Assembly: GCF_017676345.1 (NCBI RefSeq)
Contig: NZ_JAFFZM010000002.1
Span: 1-64,000, forward strand
Length of the DNA stretch: 64,000 bases
Source of the DNA: Streptomyces smyrnaeus
GTDB lineage: Bacteria; Actinomycetota; Actinomycetes; Streptomycetales; Streptomycetaceae
Reading direction: 5' to 3'
How positions within the stretch are numbered: the stretch's first letter is position 1; each line of letters starts with the position of its first letter. Shown here piece after piece: positions 16,581-25,065 of the stretch. The translations under genes were made by a program, and so were the position numbers. The notes beneath the pieces are model-generated. The model did not search any database, was not told the origin of the DNA, and saw only the letters and a list, made by a program, of their open reading frames with translations.

Positions 16581-16869
16581 GCTCACCCTCCATGCGGCTC
16601 GACACAGGATTACCTATTGCCTGCGCGTTCCAGCACTACGCGGTGCCGTCACGATGACCCCCGTACGGCGGAAGAGGGCAGCTCCATGTGCAGCTCGGGG
16701 GCACTGCGTGCGGGTGCGGCGGAAGCGCGACGCGGGGTGCGCGCCCCCTGGATGACGGAGGGCACCGGCCAACCTGACGCGGTGCGCCAGTACGGCGGTC
16801 GAGTGCTGGTGGAGCAGTTGTGGCCCTGCCGTGTGCGGGCTGGGAGGCCGGTGAGATGATGGCGCGGCC

Positions 16870-17760
16870 ATGACTGCCGGTGCGGATCTGAGACTGCTAC
16901 GGGCCGCGGTGTTCGCCGCGGTCTGTGTCACCGTGTCCGCCGCGGGGCATCTACTGGCCGCCGACACCGTGCTGCCGTTCGGCACGCTCGCGCTGGGCTT
17001 CGGCTGTGTCTTCGTCGTCGCCGTCGCGCTGGCCGGGCGGGAACGCTCGCTGCCGGGCATCGCGGGGCTCCTCGCGCTGGGACAGGTCGTTCTGCACCTG
17101 GTGTTCTCGATGGGCGCCGGTGGGCAGCATTCGACGGCGGCAGCCGGCTCCGCCGTCGGTGCCGGTTCGGGTCCGGACTCGGGAGGGCTGCAGGCGCTCG
17201 CCGGGAAGCTGCTGTGCAACGACAGCGCGGCGGGTATGAGCGACGCCGAGGCGCGGCGTGTCGTCGTCCGCGCCGGCCTCGATCCGCAGACGGCCACCTC
17301 CGGGGGCACCGGCGCGGGTGGTGCGGCCGAGCATGCCGCGCACGCCGGACACCAGGCCGCCGCCGCGGCGCCCTTCCCCGACTCCCCGCTCGACTGCCTG
17401 CGCGAAGCCGCACGGGCGGCGGCAGGCATGTGCGAGATTCCGATGCTGCTCGGACACCTGTGCGCCGCGCTGCTGCTCGGCTGGATGCTGCGGCGGGGCG
17501 AGGCCGCGCTGTGGCGGCTGGTGCGACTGTCGGCGGACGCCGCTGCGGCGGCGGAGGAACTGGTGGCCGCGCTCGCCCTGCGTACCGCCCTGGCCCTCGT
17601 CCGGGCGCTGCACACCGGGCTGCTGCCCCGGGCTGTGGTGCGGGTCCGCCTCGACCGGCCGGACGACGAGACGGCGCCCCGGCCGCTGCTGCTCCAGCAC
17701 TCCGTCCACCGCCGCGGACCGCCCGCGCAGCAGGCGGACGCCTTCGCGCTCGCGGCCTGA
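16870..17760 (+). CDS. Multi-pass membrane protein near the copper cassette
   Basis: The 296-residue protein has three N-terminal membrane segments (AAVFAAVCVTVSAAGHLLAA, LALGFGCVFVVAVALA, IAGLLALGQVVLHLVFSMG). These are followed by a Gly/Ser-rich segment with His and Met residues (MSDAEARR, HAAHAGHQ) and a further segment (IPMLLGHLCAALLLGWML). The tail is cytoplasmic and Arg-rich. I do not know a named family. Its position just upstream of the copper genes and its His clusters suggest a link to metal handling, which is inference. The ATG at 16870 has no clear ribosome site. Confidence 0.6.
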   Translation: MTAGADLRLLRAAVFAAVCVTVSAAGHLLAADTVLPFGTLALGFGCVFVVAVALAGRERSLPGIAGLLALGQVVLHLVFSMGAGGQHSTAAAGSAVGAGSGPDSGGLQALAGKLLCNDSAAGMSDAEARRVVVRAGLDPQTATSGGTGAGGAAEHAAHAGHQAAAAAPFPDSPLDCLREAARAAAGMCEIPMLLGHLCAALLLGWMLRRGEAALWRLVRLSADAAAAAEELVAALALRTALALVRALHTGLLPRAVVRVRLDRPDDETAPRPLLLQHSVHRRGPPAQQADAFALAA

Positions 17761-17909
17761 CGAACTCACGACGCTCGCTGAGACCGAGTTGCCCCGGCTC
17801 CTCCCCTTCGCTCAAGGGGACGTGGGGGCGCAGCGATGGCAGCGGCGCCGTGCGGGCCGCCGCGCGCCCGCGCGTCCGCCTCCGGCGTGCCATGTCACTC
17901 GTCTCACTC

Positions 17910-17927
17910 GCCCTGTGCCGACAGGGC
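17910..17927 (+). promoter_or_regulatory. Perfect hairpin just before the ycnI ribosome site
   Basis: GCCCTG (17910-17915) and CAGGGC (17922-17927) form a 6-bp perfect inverted repeat with a 6-nt loop. It ends 4 bases before the AGGAG at 17932-17936. It could be an operator or a leader hairpin affecting ribosome access. It does not resemble the usual CsoR operator. Confidence 0.35.
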
Positions 17928-17943
17928 ACTCAGGAGCATGCTC

Positions 17944-18672
17944 ATGAAGATCGTCAACCGCCGCGCCGCCACCGCCTGCGCGCTCGCCGCCGGTACCGTC
18001 CTGCTGGTCGCGGGGCCCGCTTCGGCGCACGTCAGCGTCGACCCGAAGGAGGCGGCCAAGGGCGGCTACAGCACCGTCAACTTCAAGGTGCCGAACGAGA
18101 AGGACGACTCCTCCACCGTGAAGCTGGAGGTCACCTTCCCGACGGATCATCCGCTGGCCTCCGTGATGCCGCAGCCGGTGCCCGGCTGGGACATCAAGGT
18201 CGACAAGAAGAAGCTGGACAAGCCGATCGAGATGCACGGCGAGAAGATCACCGAAGCCGTCTCCAAGGTCACCTGGAGCGGCGGGAAGGTCGAGCCGGGC
18301 CAGTTCCAGCAGTTCCCCGTCTCCATGGGGCAACTGCCGAAGGATGCGGACCAGTTGGTCTTCAAGGCTCTGCAGACCTACGACAACGACGATGTCGTCC
18401 GGTGGATCGAGGAGCCCGAGGAAGGCGCGGCCGAGCCGGAGAACCCGGCGCCCGTACTGAAGCTCACCGCGGACGACTCCGGAGACGGCGCCGCCGCCAC
18501 CGGTTCCTCGGCGGACGACGCCAAGGGCACCGAGAAGACCGCGGCTGCCGCCGACAGCGACTCGGCGTCCACCTCCGACACCACCGCGCGCGTACTGGGC
18601 GTGGTGGGCATCGTCGTCGGTGTCGCCGGCGTCGCCTTCGGTGTCCTGGCGGGGCGCCGCCGCGCCGCCTGA
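17944..18672 (+). CDS. YcnI-type copper chaperone (DUF1775)
   Basis: The 242-residue protein has a signal peptide ending PASA, so the mature chain begins HVSVDP. In characterised YcnI domains the free N-terminal His is a copper ligand. The DUF1775 core contains STVNFKVPNE, VMPQPVPGWDI and VTWSGGKVEPGQF. A Ser/Ala/Asp-rich linker and a C-terminal membrane anchor (VLGVVGIVVGVAGVAFGVLAG then RRR) follow. It should deliver or bind Cu outside the membrane. ATG at 17944 is chosen because AGGAG lies 7 bp upstream. It opens the copper cassette running to 23469. Confidence 0.9.
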   Translation: MKIVNRRAATACALAAGTVLLVAGPASAHVSVDPKEAAKGGYSTVNFKVPNEKDDSSTVKLEVTFPTDHPLASVMPQPVPGWDIKVDKKKLDKPIEMHGEKITEAVSKVTWSGGKVEPGQFQQFPVSMGQLPKDADQLVFKALQTYDNDDVVRWIEEPEEGAAEPENPAPVLKLTADDSGDGAAATGSSADDAKGTEKTAAAADSDSASTSDTTARVLGVVGIVVGVAGVAFGVLAGRRRAA

Positions 18673-18778
18673 CCCGGGGCCGTACCTTCCTTCGCGGTGG
18701 TGCGGTCCGGCGTCAGCCGCCCGCCCGCACCACCGCCCTCACACCGCCCCTCACTCCCTGCACGATCCCTACTGCACG

Positions 18779-19456
18779 ATGCGGACAAGCACTATGCGCA
18801 CCATGAGAAAGGCCGCTGCCGCCGCCGTCGCCACGGCCGCCGCACTCGCCCTGGCGGGCTGCGGCTCCGACTCCGGCGGCGACAAGGCCACCGACAAGCC
18901 GGCGACGGTCGAGAAGCCGGAGAAGAAGGGCGGAACGGTCCTCGACCAGCCCTTCGCCAAGCCGGATCTGGAGCTCACCGACACACACGGCAAGAGCTAC
19001 GACCTGATCAAGGAGACCAAGGGCCACCCCACCCTGCTGTACTTCGGCTACACCCACTGCCCGGACATCTGCCCGCTGACCATGAGCAACATCTCGATGG
19101 CCAAGTCCAAGCTGCCCAAGGAGCAGCAGAAGAAGCTGCGGGTCGTCTTCGTCACCACCGACCCGAAGCGGGACACCCCCAAGGAGCTCGGGGAGTGGCT
19201 GGACGGCCAGGACCCGTCCTTCATCGGGCTGACCGGCGACTTCGACACCATCCAGGCGGGCGCGCGTGCCGTGGGCGTCAGCGTCCAGCCCTCGTACAAG
19301 AAGAAGAACGGCGACATCGTCTCCACCCACGGTGCCCAGCTGCTGGTCTTCTCCCCCAAGGACGACAAGGCGCACGTCGTGTACACCGAGAAGAACACCG
19401 GGCCGGAGATCCTGGAGAAGGACCTGCCCAAGCTCATCGAGGGGAAGAACCCGTGA
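18779..19456 (+). CDS. SCO1/SenC family copper-binding lipoprotein
   Basis: The 225-residue protein has a lipobox LALAGC, then a thioredoxin-like SCO1 domain with the Cu-binding pair in HCPDICPLT (CxxxC) and the distal His in VSTHGAQ. SCO proteins deliver copper to the CuA site of cytochrome c oxidase or maintain its thiols. The first ATG at 18779 is used; ATGs at 18794 and 18803 are equally possible and no strong ribosome site distinguishes them. Its stop codon overlaps the next start (GTGA), so synthesis of the two is probably coupled. Confidence 0.92.
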   Translation: MRTSTMRTMRKAAAAAVATAAALALAGCGSDSGGDKATDKPATVEKPEKKGGTVLDQPFAKPDLELTDTHGKSYDLIKETKGHPTLLYFGYTHCPDICPLTMSNISMAKSKLPKEQQKKLRVVFVTTDPKRDTPKELGEWLDGQDPSFIGLTGDFDTIQAGARAVGVSVQPSYKKKNGDIVSTHGAQLLVFSPKDDKAHVVYTEKNTGPEILEKDLPKLIEGKNP

Positions 19457-19983
19457 CCGCCCGGCGCCTCGCCGCCGGCGGCCCCGGCGCCCGGCCCCGC
19501 AACCGCAGCGACCGCCGTCCGCTCGCCGCCGTGGCGACCGGCGCGGTGCTCGTGCTCGCCCTGGGGGCCTGCTCGTCCTCCGACGACAAGGACAGCACCA
19601 CCAAGAGCGACGGCCGGCCCGAGTTGAAGGTCAGCGGCGCCTATGTGCCGCAGCCGCCGACGAAGGAGATGGCCGGCGGCTTCCTCACCGTACGGAACGG
19701 GGGCGGCCAGGCCGACAAGCTGACCTCCGTCTCCAGCGACGTCGCGGGGAAGGTGGAGATGCACAAGACCGTCGAGCAGCAGATGCAGCAGGTGAAGTCC
19801 CTGCGCGTGCCCGCCCACGGCACGCTCCGGCTGGAGCGCGGCGGCAACCACCTGATGCTCATGGAGTTGGAGCGCAAGCCGGCCAAGGGCCAGACGGTCA
19901 CCTTCGTACTGCACTTCGAGCGGTCCGGTGCCGTCACGGTCAAGGCTCCCGTCGAAGCGACGAACTACACACCGAAGAAGTGA
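19453..19983 (+). CDS. PCuAC-type periplasmic copper chaperone
   Basis: The 176-residue lipoprotein has a lipobox VLALGAC and a PCuAC (DUF461) domain. The Cu(I) site is visible as the Met-His of VEMHK and the GGNHLMLM motif. PCuAC and SCO1 cooperate in CuA assembly, which matches the gene order. GTG at 19453 overlaps the sco1 stop by 4 bases. The gene's own end touches the next reading frame in the same way. Confidence 0.9.
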   Translation: MTARRLAAGGPGARPRNRSDRRPLAAVATGAVLVLALGACSSSDDKDSTTKSDGRPELKVSGAYVPQPPTKEMAGGFLTVRNGGGQADKLTSVSSDVAGKVEMHKTVEQQMQQVKSLRVPAHGTLRLERGGNHLMLMELERKPAKGQTVTFVLHFERSGAVTVKAPVEATNYTPKK

Positions 19984-19994
19984 GGTTCGCAGGC

Positions 19995-22064
19995 GTGCCG
20001 TCCACCACCCGAGTCCCCTTCCGCGCGGCTGTCCACCGCGCCGTCGGCCGCTCCGTCGCTCCCCGTTCGGCAACCGCTCCCCGTTCGGCCGCTCCCCGCT
20101 CGACCGCCACCCGGGCGCTGCTCGCCCTCGTCACGGGTGCCGTCGCGCTGCTGGGAGTGCTGGCGACCGCGGGACCGGCCGGGGCGCACGCCGCGCTGAC
20201 GGGCAGCGATCCCGCGAAGGGCTCGGTGGTGCGCGGCGCGCCTGAGCAGGTCACGCTGGACTTCTCCGAGGGCGTGGCCATGTCGGACGGTGCCATCCGG
20301 GTGCTGGACCCACGTGGGCAGCGGGTCGACACCCGGAAGGTCCGGGACACCGGCACGGCGGGGAAGGTGCAGCGCGCCGTCTCGCTGAAGCCGGGGCTCG
20401 GCAAGGGCACCTACACGGTCGCCTGGCAGGCCGTCTCCGCGGACAGCCACCCTGTCTCGGGCGCGTTCACCTTCTCCGTGGGCAAGCCGTCCAAGACGAG
20501 CGCGACAGTGCCGCAGCAGGACAAGGACGCGGGCGGCGGGACGGTGGGTGCCCTCTACGGGGTCGGCCGGTACGCCGCCTACGCGGGCTTCGTGCTGCTG
20601 ATCGGCGGTGCTGCGTTCGTGCTGGTGTGCTCGCCGCGCGCGGCTTCCTCCCGGGCGGTGCAGCGGCTGACGGTGACCGGCTGGACCACTCTGGCGGCGT
20701 CGACGCTGGCGCTGTTGCTGCTGCGCGGCCCCTACACCGGTTCGGGACGGTTCGCCGATGTCCTCGACCTGGGCGCGCTCCAGGACGTGGTGGCCACCAA
20801 GCCGGGCGCCGCGCTGGTCTCCCGGCTGCTGCTGCTCGCGGCGGCCGCGCTGTTCGTCTCGGTGCTCTTCGGCGCGTACGCGCGCAGCGGCGGGGAGGAG
20901 GCAGCACATCAGGAGGCCGCACGGCAGCGGCGGGATCTGCGCTACGGGCTGTCCGTGGGCGGCACGGTGGTGGCGGCCGGTCTCGCGGCGACATGGGCGA
21001 TGGCCGAACACGCCTCCACCGGTATCCAGGCCGGAGTGGCGATGCCGGTCGACGTGCTGCATCTGCTCGCGGTCGCGCTGTGGCTGGGCGGCCTCGCCGC
21101 GCTGTTCTGCCTGCTGCGCTGGGGCCCTGCTCCCACGGGTACGACAGTGCGGCGGTTCTCGCGGCTGGCGTTCACCTGTGTGACCGTGCTGGCCGCGACG
21201 GGGCTGTACCAGTCGTGGCGCCAGGTGGGGTCCTGGAGTGCGCTGACGGGCACTTCGTACGGACAGTTGCTGATGGTGAAGGTCCTGCTGGTCGGCGTGC
21301 TGGTGTCCGTGGGCTGGTTCTCCCGACGGTGGACGACCCGGTTGACCGAATCTCCGGCAGCGGCTTCCGCTTCCGCCCGGGGGACGACCGTGCCGGCAAG
21401 GCGCAGCCCGGAAGGCGTCACTGCCCGAACGTCCGCCCGGAGCGCCCCCGAGGCCCCGGCCGGCCAGCAGGTCGGGACCATCGATCCGGTGCGCGCCGCA
21501 CAGCTGGCACGGCAGCGGGCCGCCGCCGACGCGGCGAGAGAACGTCAAGAGCGGGAGGCCGACCCGCAGCGCAGCGGGCTGCGCCGCTCGGTGCTGACCG
21601 AGGCGGCCGTCGCCGTCGTGCTGCTGGCGGTCACCACGGCCCTGACCGGCACCGAACCGGGCCGCACCGAGGAGCAGGTGCGCGCAGCGACCGACGCCGC
21701 ACGGAACGCACCCGGTGGACCGGTGGATGTGAAGGTGCCGTTCGACACCGGAGGCCCCGACGGCAAGGGCACCGCCGAGCTGGAGATCGACCCGGGCAGC
21801 AGCGGAGACAACAGCCTGGAGCTGCGCACGACCGGCCCCAGCGGCAAGCCGGTCGAGGCGCCCGAGGTGAAGGTCGCCTTCACCCTGCCCGCCAAGGACA
21901 TCGGCCCGCTGTCGGTGCCGCTGAAACCGGTGGAGCGCGAGAAGGGCCACTGGAAGGCCACCGGGCTGCAGCTGCCCATGGCCGGAAAATGGAAGGTCGC
22001 GATCACCGTTCGCACTTCCGACATCGACCAGGTCACCAAGACCACCACCGCCACCATCGGCTGA
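19995..22064 (+). CDS. CopC-CopD-YtkA fusion, copper import/resistance protein
   Basis: The protein (about 689 aa) has a signal peptide ending AGA, a CopC domain with the N-terminal His of HAALTGSDP and the distal DSHPVSG, and a CopD-type region of about eight membrane helices. A linker with repeated Arg/Ala leads to a C-terminal extracellular domain resembling YtkA/FixH-like domains (LQLPMAGKWKVAI). CopC-CopD pairs bind Cu and move it across the membrane. GTG at 19995 has GAGG 9 bp upstream; GTG at 19980, overlapping the previous stop, is an alternative start adding 5 residues. It belongs to the ycnI-sco1-pcuAC-copCD-dyp cassette. Confidence 0.88.
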   Translation: MPSTTRVPFRAAVHRAVGRSVAPRSATAPRSAAPRSTATRALLALVTGAVALLGVLATAGPAGAHAALTGSDPAKGSVVRGAPEQVTLDFSEGVAMSDGAIRVLDPRGQRVDTRKVRDTGTAGKVQRAVSLKPGLGKGTYTVAWQAVSADSHPVSGAFTFSVGKPSKTSATVPQQDKDAGGGTVGALYGVGRYAAYAGFVLLIGGAAFVLVCSPRAASSRAVQRLTVTGWTTLAASTLALLLLRGPYTGSGRFADVLDLGALQDVVATKPGAALVSRLLLLAAAALFVSVLFGAYARSGGEEAAHQEAARQRRDLRYGLSVGGTVVAAGLAATWAMAEHASTGIQAGVAMPVDVLHLLAVALWLGGLAALFCLLRWGPAPTGTTVRRFSRLAFTCVTVLAATGLYQSWRQVGSWSALTGTSYGQLLMVKVLLVGVLVSVGWFSRRWTTRLTESPAAASASARGTTVPARRSPEGVTARTSARSAPEAPAGQQVGTIDPVRAAQLARQRAAADAARERQEREADPQRSGLRRSVLTEAAVAVVLLAVTTALTGTEPGRTEEQVRAATDAARNAPGGPVDVKVPFDTGGPDGKGTAELEIDPGSSGDNSLELRTTGPSGKPVEAPEVKVAFTLPAKDIGPLSVPLKPVEREKGHWKATGLQLPMAGKWKVAITVRTSDIDQVTKTTTATIG

Positions 22065-22083
22065 GCCGGAACCGAGCGACGAC

Positions 22084-23469
22084 ATGAGCACGAACAGCCC
22101 GAACCGCCCGAAGAACACGAAGAACACGCAGAGCGCGCGGAGCACCGCGAAGAGCGCGGACGGCGCCGCGAAGACCGGCAGCGGCGGCTCGGCGACCGGC
22201 AGCGGCTCCGACGCGCGGGGCGGGCAGCGCCCCGCGGCGGTGCGGCTGTCGCGCCGTCGACTGCTGGGCACCGCCTCGGCTGCGGGCGCCGCGGGACTGG
22301 CGCTGGGCGGTGCGGGCGGCGCGTGGGCGCACTCGGCGGCCCAGGAGGAGCCGCCCACCGCGCTGAGCACGCTGGGGTCCACCACCGTGCCGTTCCACGG
22401 CACGCACCAGGCCGGCATCGCGACGCCCGCGCAGGCGCACGGACACCTGCTCGCCTTCGACCTCGCCGCGGACTCCGGCCGCAAGCAGGCCGCGGCACTG
22501 CTGCGCCGCTGGTCCGACGCGGCTCGGCGGATGATGGCGGGCGAGCCGCCCAGGGACGGCGAGCGGGACACCGGGATCGCACTGGACGCCGGACCGTCGT
22601 CGCTGACCGTCACGTTCGGCTTCGGCCGTACGTTCTTCACCCGCACCGGACTGGAGGACCGGCTGCCGACGCAGCTCGCGCCGCTGCCGGACTTCTCGGC
22701 GGACGCGCTGGACAAGAAGCGCTCGGACGGCGACCTGTGGGTGCAGATCGGCGCCGACGACGCGCTGGTCGCCTTCCACGCGCTGCGCGCCCTGCAGCGC
22801 GAGGCGGCGGGCACCGCGCGGGTGCGCTGGCAGATGACCGGCTTCAACCGCTCTCCCGGTGCCACCGACCGACCCCGTACGGTGCGCAATCTGATGGGCC
22901 AGGTGGACGGCACCAACAACCCCGATCCGGACGACAAGCAGGACGCCGAGAAGATCTTCGTTCCGGCCTCCGGTGAGCCCTCCTGGATGGCCGGTGGCTC
23001 CTATGTGGTGCAGCGGCGTATCCGGATGCTGCTGGACGAGTGGGACGAGCGTTCGCTGCACGAGCAGGAGAAGGTCATAGGGCGCCGCAAGTCCGACGGA
23101 GCACCGCTGTCGGGCGGCCACGAGCACACCGACCCGGATCTGGACAAGCTCGGCCGGGACGGGCAGCCGCTGATCGCCGGGAACGCACACATCCGGGTGA
23201 CGGCTCCGCAGAGCAACGGTGGAGCGACGATGCTGCGCCGTCCGTTCTCCTTCCACGACGGCTTCCGGGACGACGGTGCGCCGGACGCCGGGCTGCTCTT
23301 CCTGGCCTGGCAGGCCGACCCGCTGCGCGGCTTCGTGCCCGTCCAGCGCAAGCTCGACCGGGGGGACGCGCTCTCGCGCTTCCTGCGACACGAGGCGAGT
23401 GGGCTGTTCGCCGTGCCGGGCGGTCCGCTCAAGGGCGAGTACGTGGGGCAGCGGCTGCTCGAAGGCTGA
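22084..23469 (+). CDS. Tat-exported DyP-type heme peroxidase (EfeB-like)
   Basis: The 461-residue protein has a 50-residue hydrophilic start and then a twin-arginine signal (LSRRRLLGTASAAGAAG). The DyP motifs are present: GQVDGTNNP with the catalytic Asp, proximal His in GGHEHTDPD and the conserved Arg in MLRRPFSFHDG. DyP peroxidases oxidise dyes and phenols; EfeB members have been linked to heme iron use. It starts 19 bp after copCD. In Streptomyces a DyP partner with copper proteins is known to support morphological development together with a radical copper oxidase; I recall this and have not checked it. Confidence 0.9.
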   Translation: MSTNSPNRPKNTKNTQSARSTAKSADGAAKTGSGGSATGSGSDARGGQRPAAVRLSRRRLLGTASAAGAAGLALGGAGGAWAHSAAQEEPPTALSTLGSTTVPFHGTHQAGIATPAQAHGHLLAFDLAADSGRKQAAALLRRWSDAARRMMAGEPPRDGERDTGIALDAGPSSLTVTFGFGRTFFTRTGLEDRLPTQLAPLPDFSADALDKKRSDGDLWVQIGADDALVAFHALRALQREAAGTARVRWQMTGFNRSPGATDRPRTVRNLMGQVDGTNNPDPDDKQDAEKIFVPASGEPSWMAGGSYVVQRRIRMLLDEWDERSLHEQEKVIGRRKSDGAPLSGGHEHTDPDLDKLGRDGQPLIAGNAHIRVTAPQSNGGATMLRRPFSFHDGFRDDGAPDAGLLFLAWQADPLRGFVPVQRKLDRGDALSRFLRHEASGLFAVPGGPLKGEYVGQRLLEG

Positions 23470-23499
23470 GACCGGCGCCCGGTGCGGTCCCTGCGCGAC

Positions 23500-23505
23500 T
23501 ACCGT
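23500..23505 (+). promoter_or_regulatory. Leaderless -10 box for pheA
   Basis: TACCGT ends exactly 7 bases before the ATG at 23512, and no ribosome-binding site is present. That is the spacing expected if transcription begins at the A of the start codon, as is common in Streptomyces. Confidence 0.55.
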
Positions 23506-23511
23506 GGCGGC

Positions 23512-24441
23512 ATGTCACCTGCGAGCCGCTACACCTACCTCGGCCCCGAGGGAACCTTCACCGAAGCCGCGCTGCACACCCTTCCCGAGGCCGCCACCCG
23601 CCAGCTCACCCCGATGGTGTCGGTCCCGGCGGCCCTGGACGCCGTACGGAACGGGGAGGCGCAGGCGGCGTTCGTGCCGATCGAGAACTCGGTGGAGGGC
23701 GGTGTCACCGCCACTCTGGACGAGCTGGCCGGCGGCCGACGGTTGATGATCTACCGTGAGGTGCTGCTGCCCATCGCTTTCGCGCTGCTGGTACGGCCCG
23801 GCACGCCGCTGGAGGAGGTCAAGACGGTCACCGGGCATCCGGTCGCGCAGCCGCAGGTGCGCAACTGGCTGGCGGAGCATCTGCCGGACGCGCTGTGGGA
23901 GTCGGCGGCCTCCAACGCGGACGGTGCCCGGCTGGTGCAGGAGGGCCGTTACGACGCCGCCTTCGCGGGTGAGTTCGCTGCCGCCACCTATGGTCTGGAG
24001 CCGCTGGTCACCGGGATCCACGACGCGGAGAACGCCACGACCCGGTTCGTGCTGCTGGGCCAGCCGGGACGGCCGGCCGCGCCGACGGGCGCCGACAAGA
24101 CCTCGGTCGTCTTCTGGCTGCGTGGGGACCAGCCGGGTGCGCTGCTGGAGGTGCTGCACGAGTACGCCTCCCGCGGCGTCAACATGATGCGGATCGAGTC
24201 GCGGCCCACGGGTGAGGGCATCGGGCAGTACTGCTTCTCGGTGGACTGCGAAGGTCATGTGCAGGACCGCAGGGTCGGGGATGTGCTGATGGGGCTGAAG
24301 CGCTCCTGCCGTGCGGTGCGATTTTTGGGCTCGTATCCGCGCGCCGACGAGCAGCCGCCGACTGTGCGCTCGGGCACGGCGGACGAGGACTTCGTGGCGT
24401 CGGCGGACTGGCTGTCGCGGTGTCTGGACGGGCGGGACTGA
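23512..24441 (+). CDS. pheA: Prephenate dehydratase
   Basis: The 309-residue enzyme converts prephenate to phenylpyruvate in phenylalanine synthesis. The catalytic domain begins YLGPEGTFTEAAL and contains IENSVEGG and the conserved TTRFVLLG. The C-terminal ACT domain has GALLEVL and MMRIESRP, the motifs that bind Phe for feedback control. It is a stand-alone dehydratase without a chorismate mutase domain; a secreted chorismate mutase lies at 34481 but is not its partner. The ATG at 23512 is chosen because of the leaderless -10 box and because the fold starts 8 residues later. Confidence 0.95.
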   Translation: MSPASRYTYLGPEGTFTEAALHTLPEAATRQLTPMVSVPAALDAVRNGEAQAAFVPIENSVEGGVTATLDELAGGRRLMIYREVLLPIAFALLVRPGTPLEEVKTVTGHPVAQPQVRNWLAEHLPDALWESAASNADGARLVQEGRYDAAFAGEFAAATYGLEPLVTGIHDAENATTRFVLLGQPGRPAAPTGADKTSVVFWLRGDQPGALLEVLHEYASRGVNMMRIESRPTGEGIGQYCFSVDCEGHVQDRRVGDVLMGLKRSCRAVRFLGSYPRADEQPPTVRSGTADEDFVASADWLSRCLDGRD

Positions 24442-24458
24442 GACGCCGGAGGACTGTC

Positions 24459-24517
24459 GGGGGCCAGGTGGGGGCCGGCCGGGGGCCGGGTTGGGGGTCG
24501 GTCGGGGGCCGGGTGGG
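24459..24517. repeat. Five G5-tract tandem units after pheA
   Basis: Runs of exactly five G start at 24459, 24470, 24481, 24493 and 24504, giving units of 11-12 bp of the form GGGGGCCGGGT with small changes, followed by two G3 runs. The spacing of five G-tracts within 59 bases could form a G-quadruplex on the plus strand or in the pheA 3' transcript. It starts 18 bp after the pheA stop codon. Confidence 0.75.
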
Positions 24518-24529
24518 CGTCGTGCACAG

Positions 24530-24839
24530 GCTCGGCAAAGTTATCCACAGGGGTGGGTGGCGACCTGTGCACAAGTCGACAGGGAAAACGGACTCAGTCG
24601 ACAAAGCGGCATGCAGACCGCATCTCCCTCCACAGCCCTCAGCTCCTACCCCGTCACCACAATTCCAGTGATCAACTCTTTGGGGTGAGTCAATCCCCCT
24701 CGATTGAGTGGGTATTTCTGGTTTATCCCGGGAATTCTGCGCCGCCCGAACAGATGCCGGAACGGAAGTCCCTCATTTCCACAGCACCACTTCTCCCCCT
24801 GTGGAAAACTCGACCGGCGTCTGCCACAGCTGTGGATAA
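24530..24839. other. Cluster of DnaA-box-like sequences between pheA and serS
   Basis: Two perfect TTATCCACA boxes are present, at 24541-24549 (plus) and 24831-24839 (minus). TTGTGCACA (minus, 24566-24574) and TTTTCCACA (minus, 24800-24808) differ by one base from TT(A/G)TCCACA. ATTTCCACA (24775-24783) and TCGTGCACA (about 24530-24538) differ by two. The surrounding 600 bp carry no gene and are unusually AT-rich for this genome. DnaA-box clusters away from oriC that titrate DnaA have been described in Streptomyces; I recall that one of them (D78) comes from the S. coelicolor region holding serS, but this is unverified. There is no dnaA or dnaN here, so this is not oriC. Confidence 0.6.
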
Positions 24840-24932
24840 GTGCCGTTGAGCCCCTGCTCAACTCCCCCGCGAGTGCGCCCAGTCCACGCGACCCGGCGGG
24901 ATCGGCCGGGCCCGGTACGACGCTCACGGAAA

Positions 24933-24982
24933 TCCGGAAAACCGGAAGAACGAGAAACCCAGAGAACAGTATTTTTTCCGGA
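24933..24982 (+). promoter_or_regulatory. Inverted repeat in the serS upstream region
   Basis: TCCGGAAAA (24933-24941) and TTTTCCGGA (24974-24982) are perfectly complementary 9-bp arms separated by 32 bases. If serS transcription starts at its GTG, this lies in promoter DNA, not in a leader, and could be an operator. It is too far from a stop codon to be an obvious pheA terminator. Confidence 0.35.
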
Positions 24983-25053
24983 GCTGCAAAACGCTCAATT
25001 CGGACAAAACACTGCAAAGCGATATCGAATCGAGCGCCCTCCGAGGCCACCGG

Positions 25054-25059
25054 TACCCT
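25054..25059 (+). promoter_or_regulatory. Leaderless -10 box for serS
   Basis: TACCCT ends 7 bases before the GTG at 25066 and no Shine-Dalgarno sequence is present. The spacing fits transcription starting at the G of the start codon. A T-box leader is therefore unlikely. Confidence 0.55.
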
Positions 25060-25065
25060 GGCGGG

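Noticed and set aside
24530..24839. A chromosomal origin (oriC)
   Set aside because: DnaA boxes are present, but there are too few, and dnaA, dnaN and other origin genes are absent.
24842..25065. T-box riboswitch upstream of serS
   Set aside because: The -10 box sits 7 bases before the GTG, so there is probably no leader, and no T-box core motif is seen.
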